64,000 nucleotides of DNA from CAZNKU01 sp045654805 (GTDB taxonomy: Bacteria > Bacillota > Clostridia > Monoglobales > Firm-18). Of this stretch, positions 32,954 to 41,971 are shown piece after piece (within the stretch, counting starts at the first letter, position 1; each line of letters begins with the position of its first letter). The position numbers and the translations under genes are program-made. The notes under the pieces were generated by a model, which was not told the origin of the DNA, did no database searches, and saw only the letters and a program-made list of their open reading frames with translations. The DNA is taken from NCBI GenBank assembly GCA_045654805.1, contig JAZOOD010000067.1, forward strand, positions 26,986-90,985, given 5' to 3'.

Positions 32954-32990
32954 AAGAAAATATGTCAAAAACTATTGAAGATATTTTCTT
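32954..32990. promoter_or_regulatory. Inverted repeat flanking the -35 of the decarboxylase operon
   Basis: A perfect 10-base inverted repeat, AAGAAAATAT (32954-32963) and ATATTTTCTT (32981-32990), has a 17-base centre containing the -35. It could be a repressor operator, or chance in AT-rich DNA. Confidence 0.4.
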
Positions 32991-33003
32991 TTTATAGTAT
33001 AAT
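32975..33003 (+). promoter_or_regulatory. Promoter of the sodium-pump decarboxylase operon
   Basis: TTGAAG (32975-32980), 17 bases, TATAAT (32998-33003), 34 bases upstream of the first ATG. Confidence 0.78.
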
Positions 33004-33036
33004 TTCTAATGTTGATTAAAAAATGGAGGTAAACTT

Positions 33037-34530
33037 ATGAACAATATGGATAAGCTTGCTGAATTACAGTCAAGACGCAAAAATATTGAAGTGGCTTGCA
33101 AAAGTAATAACGATAAAAATTCAGCAAGAGAGCGTATAAAACTTTTGTTTGATGAAGGAAGTTTTGTTGAAATCAATGCATTTGTTACCGGTGAAGACGC
33201 TGCAGAAGGTGTTATATCCGGCTACGGTACAGTAAATGACTGTCTTGTGTATGCATATTCACAGGATTATAGTGCGACCGGTGGTGCTTTAGGCGGTGCT
33301 AATGCAAAAAAAATTACATACACTTTAGATATGGCCTCAAAAATGGGTGCACCCGTTGTAAGTATTCTTGATTCTAAGGGTGCTAAAATTGCTGAAGGCA
33401 TTGATGCATTGGCTGCTATTGGTGAAATTTATGCAAAAAACACCGAACTTTCAGGCTTGGTACCACAAATTGCAGTAGTGCTTGGTGATTGTGCAGGAGG
33501 TGCTGTGTTTACACCTTCAATTTCGGATTTTGTTTTTATGTCTGAAAAGAATACAAATATGTATATGAACAGTCCATCTGTTATTGCAGGCAATTGTGAT
33601 GATGGTTGTACTGCAGAAGAAGTTGGTTCTGCAAAAGCATGTGCTAAAAACGGTAGTGCGGATTTTGTGTTTGCGACAGAGGAAGAATGTTTTACTGAGG
33701 TTAAGAAACTTCTTGATTATCTACCCTCAAACAATTTGGATGGAGCTCCATTTGAAGTTCCAACAGACGATATTAACAGAATTTCTGAAAATATCATCAA
33801 TATGATTCCGGATAATGGAGAGGGTTTTGATATTAAAAATATTATTAAAGAAGTTGCTGACGGTGCTGTTTTTTATGAAATTGCTGCTGAATATGCGGAA
33901 AGTATAGTTACAGGATTTATAAAGCTTAACGGTGTAACTGTTGGTGTAGTTGCAAATAATTCTAAAAAACATAATGGAGAACTTTGCATAAAGGCTGCTA
34001 AGAAGGCATCAAAATTCATTAATTTCTGTGATTCATTCAATATTTCTGTTGTTACCTTTGTTGATTGCGGCGGTTTTGTTGCAAGTAAATGTCAGGAAAA
34101 CAACGGTCTTTCTGATGCTGCTTCAACATTGTTGGCTACATATTCAAATGCTACTGTTCCAAAAGTAACTGTTATTGTTCGTAAGGCTTATGGTAGTGCT
34201 TATCTTGCAATGGGTTCAAAGGTATGTGGTGCTGATATGGTATTTGCATATCCTACTGCTGAAATTGCAATTACTTCACCCGAGGTTGCTGCAAATATAA
34301 TGTATAATGATGAGATTGCTTCATCTTCTGACCCTGTTGCTTGCAGGGCACAGAAAATTGATGAATACAGAAATGTTGTTGCAGCTCCGTATACTGCTGC
34401 ATCAAAAGGATATATTGACGATGTTATTGAGCCTGACAGCACAAGACCTCGCCTTATCAGCGCTCTTGAAATGCTTTATGCAAAAAGAGTTAAATCCGTT
34501 GCTAAAAAGCATATCAATATGCCACTTTAA
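33037..34530 (+). CDS. Acyl-CoA-type carboxyltransferase (MmdA/PccB-like) subunit
   Basis: Crotonase-fold carboxyltransferase of the methylmalonyl-CoA decarboxylase/propionyl-CoA carboxylase beta family, 497 residues. Landmarks: the N-terminal SARERIKLLFDEGSFVE; TGGALGGANAKKI; VPQIAVVLGDCAGGAVFTPSISDFVFM; and a C-terminal half with VRKAYGSAYLAM. The first oxyanion loop reads DSKGAKIAEG where the family usually has DSGGARIQEG, so this is a divergent lineage. It opens an operon with OadG-, biotin-carrier-, OadB- and OadA-type genes, so it probably exchanges CO2 between a CoA ester and the shared biotin. The natural substrate (methylmalonyl-, malonyl- or glutaconyl-CoA) is uncertain. Confidence 0.82.
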   Translation: MNNMDKLAELQSRRKNIEVACKSNNDKNSARERIKLLFDEGSFVEINAFVTGEDAAEGVISGYGTVNDCLVYAYSQDYSATGGALGGANAKKITYTLDMASKMGAPVVSILDSKGAKIAEGIDALAAIGEIYAKNTELSGLVPQIAVVLGDCAGGAVFTPSISDFVFMSEKNTNMYMNSPSVIAGNCDDGCTAEEVGSAKACAKNGSADFVFATEEECFTEVKKLLDYLPSNNLDGAPFEVPTDDINRISENIINMIPDNGEGFDIKNIIKEVADGAVFYEIAAEYAESIVTGFIKLNGVTVGVVANNSKKHNGELCIKAAKKASKFINFCDSFNISVVTFVDCGGFVASKCQENNGLSDAASTLLATYSNATVPKVTVIVRKAYGSAYLAMGSKVCGADMVFAYPTAEIAITSPEVAANIMYNDEIASSSDPVACRAQKIDEYRNVVAAPYTAASKGYIDDVIEPDSTRPRLISALEMLYAKRVKSVAKKHINMPL

Positions 34531-34549
34531 TTGATAAGGATGTGAATTT

Positions 34550-34900
34550 ATGTCATTATTAGATAAATTAAGTCAAGGCTTACCGATTGCTATAATCGGG
34601 TATGTAATGGTGTTTGTGGTTTTGGCAATTCTTTGGGGTGTTATAGAACTAATGAGAGTTATTCTTACACCTAAAAAAACAAAGGTTGCAGAAGTTAAAC
34701 CTGTTGAAAATTCTGTACAGAATGTTGTGGAGGAAGAACAGGTTGAAGAGGGTGAATTAGTTGCAGTTTTAACTGCCGCTGTTGCCGCATCTCTTAACAC
34801 TTCAACATATAATTTAAGAATAAAATCGTTTAAAAGAATTGATACAAAAAATAATGCTTGGTCAAATGCATCAAGAAATGATGCTATAAATAAGTTTTAA
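34550..34900 (+). CDS. Sodium-pump decarboxylase gamma subunit (OadG family)
   Basis: Small membrane subunit of 116 residues with a single N-terminal helix (about 13-38, IGYVMVFVVLAILWGVIELM), an acidic linker, and a C-terminal tail resembling that of MmdD/OadG proteins. Family members assemble the carboxyltransferase and biotin carrier onto the beta pump. It lies 19 bases after the carboxyltransferase gene, in the expected place. Low conservation makes the family call rest partly on context. Confidence 0.8.
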   Translation: MSLLDKLSQGLPIAIIGYVMVFVVLAILWGVIELMRVILTPKKTKVAEVKPVENSVQNVVEEEQVEEGELVAVLTAAVAASLNTSTYNLRIKSFKRIDTKNNAWSNASRNDAINKF

Positions 34901-34918
34901 TTTTGGAGGATTATGAAA

Positions 34919-35293
34919 ATGAGAAAATTTGTTATAAATGTAAATGGTAAATCCTATGATGTAGAAGTAGAAGAAATCAGAAACGGTGTTGCCGTTTCAA
35001 CTCCAGTTGCTACAGCACCTGTTGCTGCTCCTGCGCCTCAGGCAGCTCCTGCCGCTCTAAAAGCAACAGGTTCTGCAGGTTCTGTTAAGGTTGAAGCTCC
35101 AATGCCAGGTAATGTTTTGAAACTTAATGTTAAAGTTGGCGACACAGTAGCTGAAGGACAGGCTGTTGCAGTTTTGGAAGCTATGAAGATGGAAAATGAT
35201 ATCGTTGCTCCAAGTGCAGGTACAGTTGCATCAGTTAATGTTTCTGTGGGTGATAGTATCAATTCAGGCGATGTACTTGTTACTCTTAACTAA
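34919..35293 (+). CDS. Biotin carboxyl carrier subunit of sodium-pump decarboxylase
   Basis: 124-residue carrier from the ATG at 34919 (9 bases after GGAGG; the ATG at 34913 is too close to the SD). It has a short N-terminal segment, an Ala/Pro-rich flexible linker (about 28-47), and a biotinyl domain with the attachment motif EAMKMEND (biotinylated Lys90). It carries carboxybiotin between the two carboxyltransferases and the membrane pump. It is a separate protein, whereas Klebsiella OadA has the biotin domain fused. Confidence 0.93.
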   Translation: MRKFVINVNGKSYDVEVEEIRNGVAVSTPVATAPVAAPAPQAAPAALKATGSAGSVKVEAPMPGNVLKLNVKVGDTVAEGQAVAVLEAMKMENDIVAPSAGTVASVNVSVGDSINSGDVLVTLN

Positions 35294-35335
35294 GTGGTAA
35301 TTAAGCGAATTTCTACTTAAGAAAGGGTGAATGTT

Positions 35336-36577
35336 TTGTTTGAATTTTTGTTACAAGGTATTACAAGTTTTTTTCAAAGTACCGGTATATATAAAATAAT
35401 ATCTGCAGCCTCAAGTTCAGGTGCAATTACAATAGGTAGTGTTGATATTGGTACAATTATAATGATTGCAATAGCATGTTTGTTAGTTTATCTTGCAATT
35501 GGTAAAAAGTTTGAACCATTATTACTTTTACCTATTGCTTTTGGTATGTTACTTGCAAATATGCCAGGTGCTAATTTGTTACATAACGAATTGTTTGTTG
35601 GTGATGGCACACAGGAACATTTTGTCGTAAATTATGGACAGGTATTGCAGGAAGGCGGTCTTTTGGACTTGCTTTATATGGGTGTTAAGCTTGGTATTTA
35701 TCCGTCATTGATTTTCCTTGGTATTGGTACAATGACAGACTTTGCACCACTTATTGCTAATCCAAAAAGTTTGATGCTTGGTGCTGCGGCACAGCTTGGC
35801 GTATTTGTAGCTTTTTTGGGTGCGTTGTTCCTTCCTTTTACAATTTATGAAGCATTTGCTATTGGTATTATCGGTGGTGCGGATGGTCCTACAGCTATTT
35901 TGGTTACAAAGACTACAGCTCCAGCATTATTGCCTGCTATAGCTATTGCGGCATATTCATATATGGCATTGATTCCTATCATTCAGCCGCCAATTATGAA
36001 GCTTTTAACAACTAAAAAGGAACGTTCAGTTAAAATGTCAACTCTGCGTCCTGTTTCCAGAATTGAAAAACTTTGCTTCCCTATTATTGTAACTATAGTT
36101 GTCGCTTTGATTGTACCTGATGCAATTCCATTGGTTGGTATGCTGATGCTTGGTAACCTTATCAAGGAAAGTGGCGTTGCAGACAGACTTTCAAAAACTG
36201 CACAGAACGAACTTATGAATATAGTTACAATATTCCTTGGAACAACCGTTGGTGCTACTGCATCAGCAAGCACTTTCCTACAGTGGCAGACAATATTCAT
36301 TGTCCTTTTAGGACTTATTGCATTTGCAATCAGTACAGCAGGTGGTTTGTTGGCTGGTAAGGTAATGTACATTCTTACAAAGGGTAAGATTAATCCACTT
36401 ATTGGTTCTGCAGGTGTTTCTGCTGTTCCTATGGCTGCACGTGTTGCACAAAATGTAGGTCAAAAGGAAGTTCCTACTAACTATCTTTTGATGCACGCTA
36501 TGGGACCAAATGTGGCAGGTGTTATTGGTTCTGCAGTTGCAGCAGGTGTATTCCTGACATTCTTTAAGATTTTATAA
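35336..36577 (+). CDS. oadB: Sodium-pumping decarboxylase beta subunit
   Basis: Membrane subunit that decarboxylates carboxybiotin and pumps Na+ out. It is 413 residues with about nine to ten helices. The key motif GIIGGADGPTAI contains the Asp shown to be essential in Klebsiella OadB, and the late region has the family's GNLIKESGVADRL and NFxxG-like SAVPMAARV segments. I prefer the TTG at 35336 behind AAAGGGTGA over the GTG at 35327, which overlaps that SD. It is the energetic core of the operon. Confidence 0.93.
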   Translation: MFEFLLQGITSFFQSTGIYKIISAASSSGAITIGSVDIGTIIMIAIACLLVYLAIGKKFEPLLLLPIAFGMLLANMPGANLLHNELFVGDGTQEHFVVNYGQVLQEGGLLDLLYMGVKLGIYPSLIFLGIGTMTDFAPLIANPKSLMLGAAAQLGVFVAFLGALFLPFTIYEAFAIGIIGGADGPTAILVTKTTAPALLPAIAIAAYSYMALIPIIQPPIMKLLTTKKERSVKMSTLRPVSRIEKLCFPIIVTIVVALIVPDAIPLVGMLMLGNLIKESGVADRLSKTAQNELMNIVTIFLGTTVGATASASTFLQWQTIFIVLLGLIAFAISTAGGLLAGKVMYILTKGKINPLIGSAGVSAVPMAARVAQNVGQKEVPTNYLLMHAMGPNVAGVIGSAVAAGVFLTFFKIL

Positions 36578-36592
36578 TTGGAGGTAAATATA

Positions 36593-37990
36593 ATGAGTAA
36601 AGTAAAAATTACCGAAACAGTTTTAAGAGATGCTCATCAGTCACTTATTGCAACTCGTATGACAACTGACGAAATGTTGCCTATGATTGAGATGCTTGAT
36701 GATATAGGTTATAACGCTTTGGAAGCATGGGGCGGTGCTACATTTGATTCTTGCCTTAGATTTTTAAACGAAGACCCATGGGAAAGATTAAGAAAAATTA
36801 AGGCAAAGGCTAAAAAAACACCTTTACAGATGCTTTTCAGAGGTCAGAATATCTTAGGTTACAGACATTATGCAGATGATGTTGTTGAATATTTTGTACA
36901 AAAGTGTGTTGCAAACGGTATTGATATTATCAGAATTTTCGACGCACTTAATGATGTCAGAAACCTTCAGACTGCTATTAATGCTACAAAGAAGGAAAAA
37001 GGACATGTACAAGCTACTTTGTCTTATACAATCAGCCCTGTACATAACAACGAATCCTTTGTTAAGCTAGCTAAAGATTTGGAAAATATGGGTGCAGATT
37101 CTATCTGTATCAAGGATATGGCAGGTCTTTTGACACCTTATGTAGCTTATGATTTGGTAAAAGATATCAAGTCTGCCGTTAAAGTCCCAATCGAACTACA
37201 CACACACTATACAAGTGGTGTTGCTTCAATGACATATCTTAAGGCTATTGAAGCAGGTGTGGATATTGTTGACTGTGCTTTGTCACCTATGGCTTTGGGT
37301 ACATCACAGCCACCTACAGAACCATTGGTAGCTACATTGGCAGGTACTGAATATGACACAGGTCTTTCACTTGATAAATTGTCTGATGTTTCAGAATATG
37401 TTAAAACATTAAGAGATAAATACATTGCAAGCGGTCTTTTGGATACCAAGCTTTTAGGAGTTGATATTAATACACTTAAATATCAGGTTCCCGGCGGTAT
37501 GCTTTCAAACCTGGTTTCACAACTTAAACAGCAAGGCAAGGAAGATAAGCTTGATGAGGTTTTGAAAGAAGTTCCTGAAGTTCGTAAGGACTTCGGGTAT
37601 CCACCACTTGTAACACCTTCCAGCCAGATTGTTGGTACACAGGCTGTTCTTAATGTTCTTATGGGTGAAAGATACAAGATGGTTACAAAAGAATCCAAAG
37701 CGATTGCCAAAGGTGAATACGGTTCAACTCCTGTACCTATCGACTCGGAATTTGTCAAAAAGATTATCGGTGATGAAGAACCTATAACATGTCGTCCTGC
37801 AGATTTACTTGAACCAGAACTTGATAAACTACGCAGTGAAATTGCGGAATATATTGAACAGGATGAAGATGTATTGTCATACGCTTTGTTTGACCAGGTT
37901 GCAATTAAATTCTTTAAAGAAAGACGTGCTGCAAAATACAAATTAGATCCTAATTTAGCAGATACCGAGGCAAAAACCCATCCATTCTAA
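36593..37990 (+). CDS. oadA: Oxaloacetate decarboxylase alpha / transcarboxylase 5S-type carboxyltransferase
   Basis: TIM-barrel carboxyltransferase acting on oxaloacetate/pyruvate, 465 residues from the ATG at 36593 (GGAGG SD). It has ETVLRDAHQSLIATRM (metal Asp), FRGQN, CIKDMAGLL (the carbamylated-Lys position) and ELHTHYTSG (metal His pair), then the conserved carboxylase domain (QVPGGMLSNLVSQL). The C-terminal biotin domain of classical OadA is missing, as in transcarboxylase 5S and PycB; the separate carrier upstream supplies it. It is last in the operon, before a strong terminator. Confidence 0.93.
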   Translation: MSKVKITETVLRDAHQSLIATRMTTDEMLPMIEMLDDIGYNALEAWGGATFDSCLRFLNEDPWERLRKIKAKAKKTPLQMLFRGQNILGYRHYADDVVEYFVQKCVANGIDIIRIFDALNDVRNLQTAINATKKEKGHVQATLSYTISPVHNNESFVKLAKDLENMGADSICIKDMAGLLTPYVAYDLVKDIKSAVKVPIELHTHYTSGVASMTYLKAIEAGVDIVDCALSPMALGTSQPPTEPLVATLAGTEYDTGLSLDKLSDVSEYVKTLRDKYIASGLLDTKLLGVDINTLKYQVPGGMLSNLVSQLKQQGKEDKLDEVLKEVPEVRKDFGYPPLVTPSSQIVGTQAVLNVLMGERYKMVTKESKAIAKGEYGSTPVPIDSEFVKKIIGDEEPITCRPADLLEPELDKLRSEIAEYIEQDEDVLSYALFDQVAIKFFKERRAAKYKLDPNLADTEAKTHPF

Positions 37991-38004
37991 TAATTATTTA
38001 AAAT

Positions 38005-38043
38005 ACGGTGTAATGATAACAGGCGTTCGTTACACCGTTTTTT
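38005..38043 (+). terminator. Terminator of the sodium-pump operon
   Basis: ACGGTGTAA (38005-38013) pairs with TTACACCGT (38030-38038), then TTTTT. It separates the operon from the RpiR regulator, whose SD starts right after the T-run. Confidence 0.88.
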
Positions 38044-38055
38044 GAGGAGAGATTA

Positions 38056-38928
38056 ATGATGAATAATACTGCAGATTTGTTGGAAAAGATAGAAAAATCT
38101 TATCCCAAATTCAGTAAAAGTCAAAAGAAAATTGCCAATTATATAATGAAAAACTATGAAAAAGCAGCGTTTATGACTGCAGCATCTCTTAGTGAAAATA
38201 CAGGCGTAAGCTGTTCAACCGTTGTTCGCTTTGCTGTTGAATTAGGTTATGAGGGTTATCCTCAGTTTCAAAAAGCTTTACATGAAATGGTACGTACAAA
38301 GTTAACTGCCGTACAACGTATGGAGGTTACCTCAAGCCGTATGGGTGATCGTGATATTTTATCAACAATACTAAATTATGATATTTTAAAGATTAAACAA
38401 ACGCTGGATGAAATTGATAAAGATGCTTTTGAACATACTGTTCAAACAATAGTGAATGCAAAGAAGATATATATATTAGGAGTACGCAGTTCTTCATCAC
38501 TAGCGGGATTCTTAGGTTTTTATTTAAATATTATTTTTGATAATGTAAGGCTTATAAACACTACTAGTGCAAGTGAAATTTTTGAGCAAATAATGAAAAT
38601 AGATAAGGATGATGTTGTAATCGGTATAAGCTTTCCACGTTATTCTGCACGAACAATAAAAGCTATACAATATGCTAAAAATCAGAATGCTAAGGTTGTA
38701 GCAATTACTGACAGCGAAACATCACCTCTCACCAAGTATGCCAATCATACTTTAATTGCACATAGTGATATTGCATCATTTGTAGATTCGTTAGTTGCTC
38801 CTCTTAGCGTAATTAATGCTCTTATTGTTGCCTTGGGTATGACTAACAAAGAAAACGTGTATGATAATTTTAATAAGCTTGAAAATATATGGGACGAATA
38901 CAATGTTTATGAAAAGGTTGATAAATAA
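38056..38928 (+). CDS. RpiR-family transcriptional regulator (HTH plus SIS)
   Basis: Regulator of 290 residues. The N-terminal HTH_6 domain (about 1-77) has FSKSQKKIANYIMKNYEKAAFMTAASLSENTGVSCSTVVRFAVELGYEGYPQFQKAL. The C-terminal SIS domain (about 125-250) binds phosphosugars, with ILGVRSSSSLAGF and VIGISFPRYSARTIKAI. It probably senses a sugar phosphate; the target is not evident. Its stop overlaps the start of the flavoprotein gene, so the two are coupled. It lies directly behind the decarboxylase operon's terminator. Confidence 0.92.
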   Translation: MMNNTADLLEKIEKSYPKFSKSQKKIANYIMKNYEKAAFMTAASLSENTGVSCSTVVRFAVELGYEGYPQFQKALHEMVRTKLTAVQRMEVTSSRMGDRDILSTILNYDILKIKQTLDEIDKDAFEHTVQTIVNAKKIYILGVRSSSSLAGFLGFYLNIIFDNVRLINTTSASEIFEQIMKIDKDDVVIGISFPRYSARTIKAIQYAKNQNAKVVAITDSETSPLTKYANHTLIAHSDIASFVDSLVAPLSVINALIVALGMTNKENVYDNFNKLENIWDEYNVYEKVDK

Positions 38929-40151
38929 TGAAAACTGATGTAGTTGTAATCGGAGGAGGACCAGCCGGATTATTTAGTGCAGCAATTGCAGCCAAAGGCG
39001 GAAGGAAAGTTGTCTTAATTGAAAAAAATGAAATTTTGGCACGTAAACTTAGGATTACCGGTAAAGGAAGATGTAATGTAACAAATTCTGCAGATATATC
39101 AGATTTTATAGAAATGGTTTGTTCTAATCCAAGCTTTATGTACAGTGCTTTTTATTCATTTACAAATCAGGATACAATAGATTTCTTTGAAAGTAAAGGA
39201 GTGCCGCTTAAGGAAGAAAGAGGAGGAAGAATTTTTCCGGTTTCTGACCGTGCTAAAGATATTGCTCAGGCGTTAATTGACTATGCAAAAAACAATGGTG
39301 TAGTGATAATGAGAGATATTGTTACTAAGGTTATTTCCAAAGACAATGTAGTGTGCGGAGTAGAAACTAAAAGTACGAAGAAAATAGAATGTAATAAAGT
39401 TATTGTTGCAACAGGCGGTGTATCATATCCCCTTACGGGCTCAACAGGAGATGGCTATAAATTTGCAAAAAAACTTGGACATACAATAATAGAGCCTTAT
39501 CCATCATTGATTCCATTGATTGTTGGAGAAAAATATGTTGAGGAATTACAAGGACTTTCGTTAAAAAATATTGCTGTGAAAATCTATAAAGGCACTAAGT
39601 GTGTGTATGAGGATTTTGGTGAAATGATTTTTACACACTATGGACTTTCAGGGCCTGTTATTTTAAGTGCAAGTTCCAATCTAAAGAACATTGAAGACAG
39701 CAATTATAAAATTTCTATTGATTTAAAACCGGCACTTACATTTGAACAACTTGATAAAAGATTACAGAGGGATTTTGAAAAGTATATAAATAAAAATTTT
39801 TCAAATGCATTAAATGACCTTCTGCCAAGTAAGATAATTGATACAATAATCAGATTAAGTAACATTGACCCGTTTACAAAAGTACATCAAATTAATAAGC
39901 AACAAAGAATTGATTTATGTACACTTTTAAAAAACTTTTCATTTTCAATTACTGGTGTCAGACCCATTGAAGAAGCAATTATAACTCGCGGTGGAATAAA
40001 CACAAAAGAAATTAATTCTTCAACAATGGAATCCAAAATCGTGAAAGGTTTATTTTTTTGCGGAGAGGTTATTGATGTTGATGCCTACACAGGCGGGTTT
40101 AATTTGCAGATAGCTTTCAGTACTGCATATCTTGCAGGAAGCAATGTATAA
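38928..40151 (+). CDS. NAD(P)/FAD-dependent oxidoreductase (BaiN/HI0933 family)
   Basis: Flavoprotein of 407 residues. It has an N-terminal dinucleotide motif (VVVIGGGPAGLFSAAIAA, about 4-21), the family hallmark LARKLRITGKGRCNVTN, a GGVSYPLTGSTGDGY segment and the C-terminal GEVIDVDAYTGGFNLQIAFSTA. BaiN-named relatives are implicated in bile-acid dehydroxylation, but most family members sit in housekeeping loci like this one and their role is unclear. It is coupled to rpiR and followed by a small membrane protein and cmk, an order common in Clostridia. Confidence 0.9.
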   Translation: MKTDVVVIGGGPAGLFSAAIAAKGGRKVVLIEKNEILARKLRITGKGRCNVTNSADISDFIEMVCSNPSFMYSAFYSFTNQDTIDFFESKGVPLKEERGGRIFPVSDRAKDIAQALIDYAKNNGVVIMRDIVTKVISKDNVVCGVETKSTKKIECNKVIVATGGVSYPLTGSTGDGYKFAKKLGHTIIEPYPSLIPLIVGEKYVEELQGLSLKNIAVKIYKGTKCVYEDFGEMIFTHYGLSGPVILSASSNLKNIEDSNYKISIDLKPALTFEQLDKRLQRDFEKYINKNFSNALNDLLPSKIIDTIIRLSNIDPFTKVHQINKQQRIDLCTLLKNFSFSITGVRPIEEAIITRGGINTKEINSSTMESKIVKGLFFCGEVIDVDAYTGGFNLQIAFSTAYLAGSNV

Positions 40152-40190
40152 AATAAACTTTTTAAAATATGCTAATATTGAGGTGATATT

Positions 40191-40613
40191 ATGCATATTG
40201 TTAAAAAAGTTTTCATATCTTCGTTGATAACAGCATTTGTAGTTATGTTTGTAACACAAATGCTGTTAAGAAGTTCTACGATTAAAAATAAATTGTCACC
40301 ACTTTATGATATGGAATCACAATATGTTTATTCGGAGATGGATTTTTTAAATGGTCATATTAAAATTAATATTTCTAATCCTTCGGACAATTTATTTTTA
40401 CTTGAAAATGGTGAGAAAACCAATGTTCTTAATAAGGAGAGTATTGAATTTACAATATCAGACAATTCTGTGATAGAAATTGACGGAAGAAATATTGATA
40501 AAGAGTGTACTGTTAAAATTATAGAATTATCAGAAAATATTGACGGTTTTTATGAAGAATTTGTTAATGTAGAATCAAACATAAAAATTTTGGGCAGATT
40601 TTTTGTAAAATAA
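40191..40613 (+). CDS. Small membrane-anchored protein of unknown function
   Basis: 140 residues that I do not recognise. A single hydrophobic helix (about 8-28, FISSLITAFVVMFVTQMLL) follows a short basic N-terminus, suggesting a membrane anchor with the rest outside. The remainder is polar and strand-rich, including a run resembling a small beta-sandwich (GHIKINISNPSDNLFLLENG). The ATG at 40191 has a good SD (GAGGTGA). It lies between the BaiN-like gene and the promoter of cmk. Confidence 0.72.
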   Translation: MHIVKKVFISSLITAFVVMFVTQMLLRSSTIKNKLSPLYDMESQYVYSEMDFLNGHIKINISNPSDNLFLLENGEKTNVLNKESIEFTISDNSVIEIDGRNIDKECTVKIIELSENIDGFYEEFVNVESNIKILGRFFVK

Positions 40614-40616
40614 GTA

Positions 40617-40645
40617 TTGTTAAATTCACCAAAATGATGTATAAT
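40617..40645 (+). promoter_or_regulatory. Promoter of the cmk operon
   Basis: TTGTTA (40617-40622), 17 bases, TATAAT (40640-40645), 30 bases upstream of the cmk start. Confidence 0.75.
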
Positions 40646-40674
40646 TAACCTATTATTGTTAGTAGGTGGTTTTT

Positions 40675-41346
40675 GTGAATTATATATCAGTTGCAATCGA
40701 TGGGCCTGCCGGTGCGGGTAAAAGTTCGATTTCAAAAGAATTAGCAAGGAGATTAAATTATATTTATGTAGATACAGGTGCTATATACAGAGCTTTGGCA
40801 TATATATCGATAAGTCTTGGATATGATACAAAAAAGGATATGGATTTAATTTCAGCTCTTGCGAATAGTTGTAAAATAGAATTAAAGTATATTGATTCGG
40901 CACAGCATATTTTTGTAGACGGAAATGACGTTACAGATTATATAAGAACTTCTCAAGTTTCTAAGGGAGCATCTGATGTTTCTGCAATACCGGATGTAAG
41001 AAAAGCACTATTATCTATACAAAGAAACATTGCCGATACAAACAATATTTTAATGGACGGCAGGGATATCGGCACAGTTGTTCTGCCCAATGCAACCGTC
41101 AAAATTTTCCTTACAGCATCTATTGATGAACGTGCTAAAAGAAGATATAAGGAAATGATTGAAAAAGGAACAGAATGCAATTTTGAAGATATTAAGACTG
41201 ATATTGCATATCGTGATGAACAGGATTCAAACAGACCTATAGCACCCTTAAGACCCGCTGATGATTCTATTGTATTTGATAACAGTAACTATAATTTTGA
41301 AGAATCAGTTGAATATTTATACAAGCTGATAAAGGAGAATATATAA
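40675..41346 (+). CDS. cmk: Cytidylate kinase
   Basis: Phosphorylates CMP/dCMP. 223 residues from the GTG at 40675, six bases after the GTAGGTGG SD; the longer GTG at 40666 overlaps that SD. P-loop AIDGPAGAGKSSISK, DTGAIYRALA, the CMP-binding DGRDIGTVVLPNA and the lid region RAKRRYKEM are all present. Next to plsC and ispH-S1, as is usual in Clostridia. Confidence 0.96.
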   Translation: MNYISVAIDGPAGAGKSSISKELARRLNYIYVDTGAIYRALAYISISLGYDTKKDMDLISALANSCKIELKYIDSAQHIFVDGNDVTDYIRTSQVSKGASDVSAIPDVRKALLSIQRNIADTNNILMDGRDIGTVVLPNATVKIFLTASIDERAKRRYKEMIEKGTECNFEDIKTDIAYRDEQDSNRPIAPLRPADDSIVFDNSNYNFEESVEYLYKLIKENI

Positions 41347-41347
41347 T

Positions 41348-41971
41348 TTGCTTTACAATGTTGCAGTTTTTTTTGTTAAAATTTTTTATAAAATTTTGTT
41401 TTTTGCAAAGGCAGAAGGTGTTGAGAATATACCTGAGTCGGGAGGAATGATTTTTTGCGGTAACCATCAAACCTTTCACGATGCGGTGGTCATTGCGGCT
41501 TTTGCAGAAGTTAAATTTAAATTTTTGGCAAAGGCAGAATTATTTAAGCATAAATTTTTTGCTTGGTTTTTTAAAAATGTCGGATGTGTTCCTGTTGACC
41601 GCAAAGGCGGAGATATAAAGGCTATGAAAACTTGTATGAAAATTTTAAAAGAAGGAAATCCTCTGTTAGTTTTTCCGGAGGGTACAAGGTCTTGCTTACA
41701 TATTGCGGATGTAAAGTCGGGAGCCTTGCTTTTTGCAACCAAATCCCAGGTTCCTATAATTCCAGTCGGTATAAGCAATTTAAAATTATTTGGACGTACG
41801 AAAATTACATTTGGTAAGCCGATTTATTATGATGAATATTATGATAAAAAAATTTCGGGTGATGAATATAGGATGTTAACAAATAATCTAATGCTTAACA
41901 TATATGATTTGGTTGAAGATAAATGTTGTTACTATGATGAAATAAAGGCGAGTGTTGAAAATGAACATTAA
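41348..41971 (+). CDS. plsC: 1-acyl-sn-glycerol-3-phosphate acyltransferase
   Basis: Makes phosphatidic acid by acylating lysophosphatidic acid at the membrane. 207 residues starting at the TTG at 41348 (AAGGAG SD). Acyltransferase block I is NHQTFHD (HxxxxD at about 37-43), with later blocks GCVPVDRKGGD and FPEGTRS, and VPIIPVGI downstream. An N-terminal hydrophobic stretch (about 2-18) anchors it. Its 3' end overlaps the ispH start by 11 bases. Confidence 0.94.
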   Translation: MLYNVAVFFVKIFYKILFFAKAEGVENIPESGGMIFCGNHQTFHDAVVIAAFAEVKFKFLAKAELFKHKFFAWFFKNVGCVPVDRKGGDIKAMKTCMKILKEGNPLLVFPEGTRSCLHIADVKSGALLFATKSQVPIIPVGISNLKLFGRTKITFGKPIYYDEYYDKKISGDEYRMLTNNLMLNIYDLVEDKCCYYDEIKASVENEH

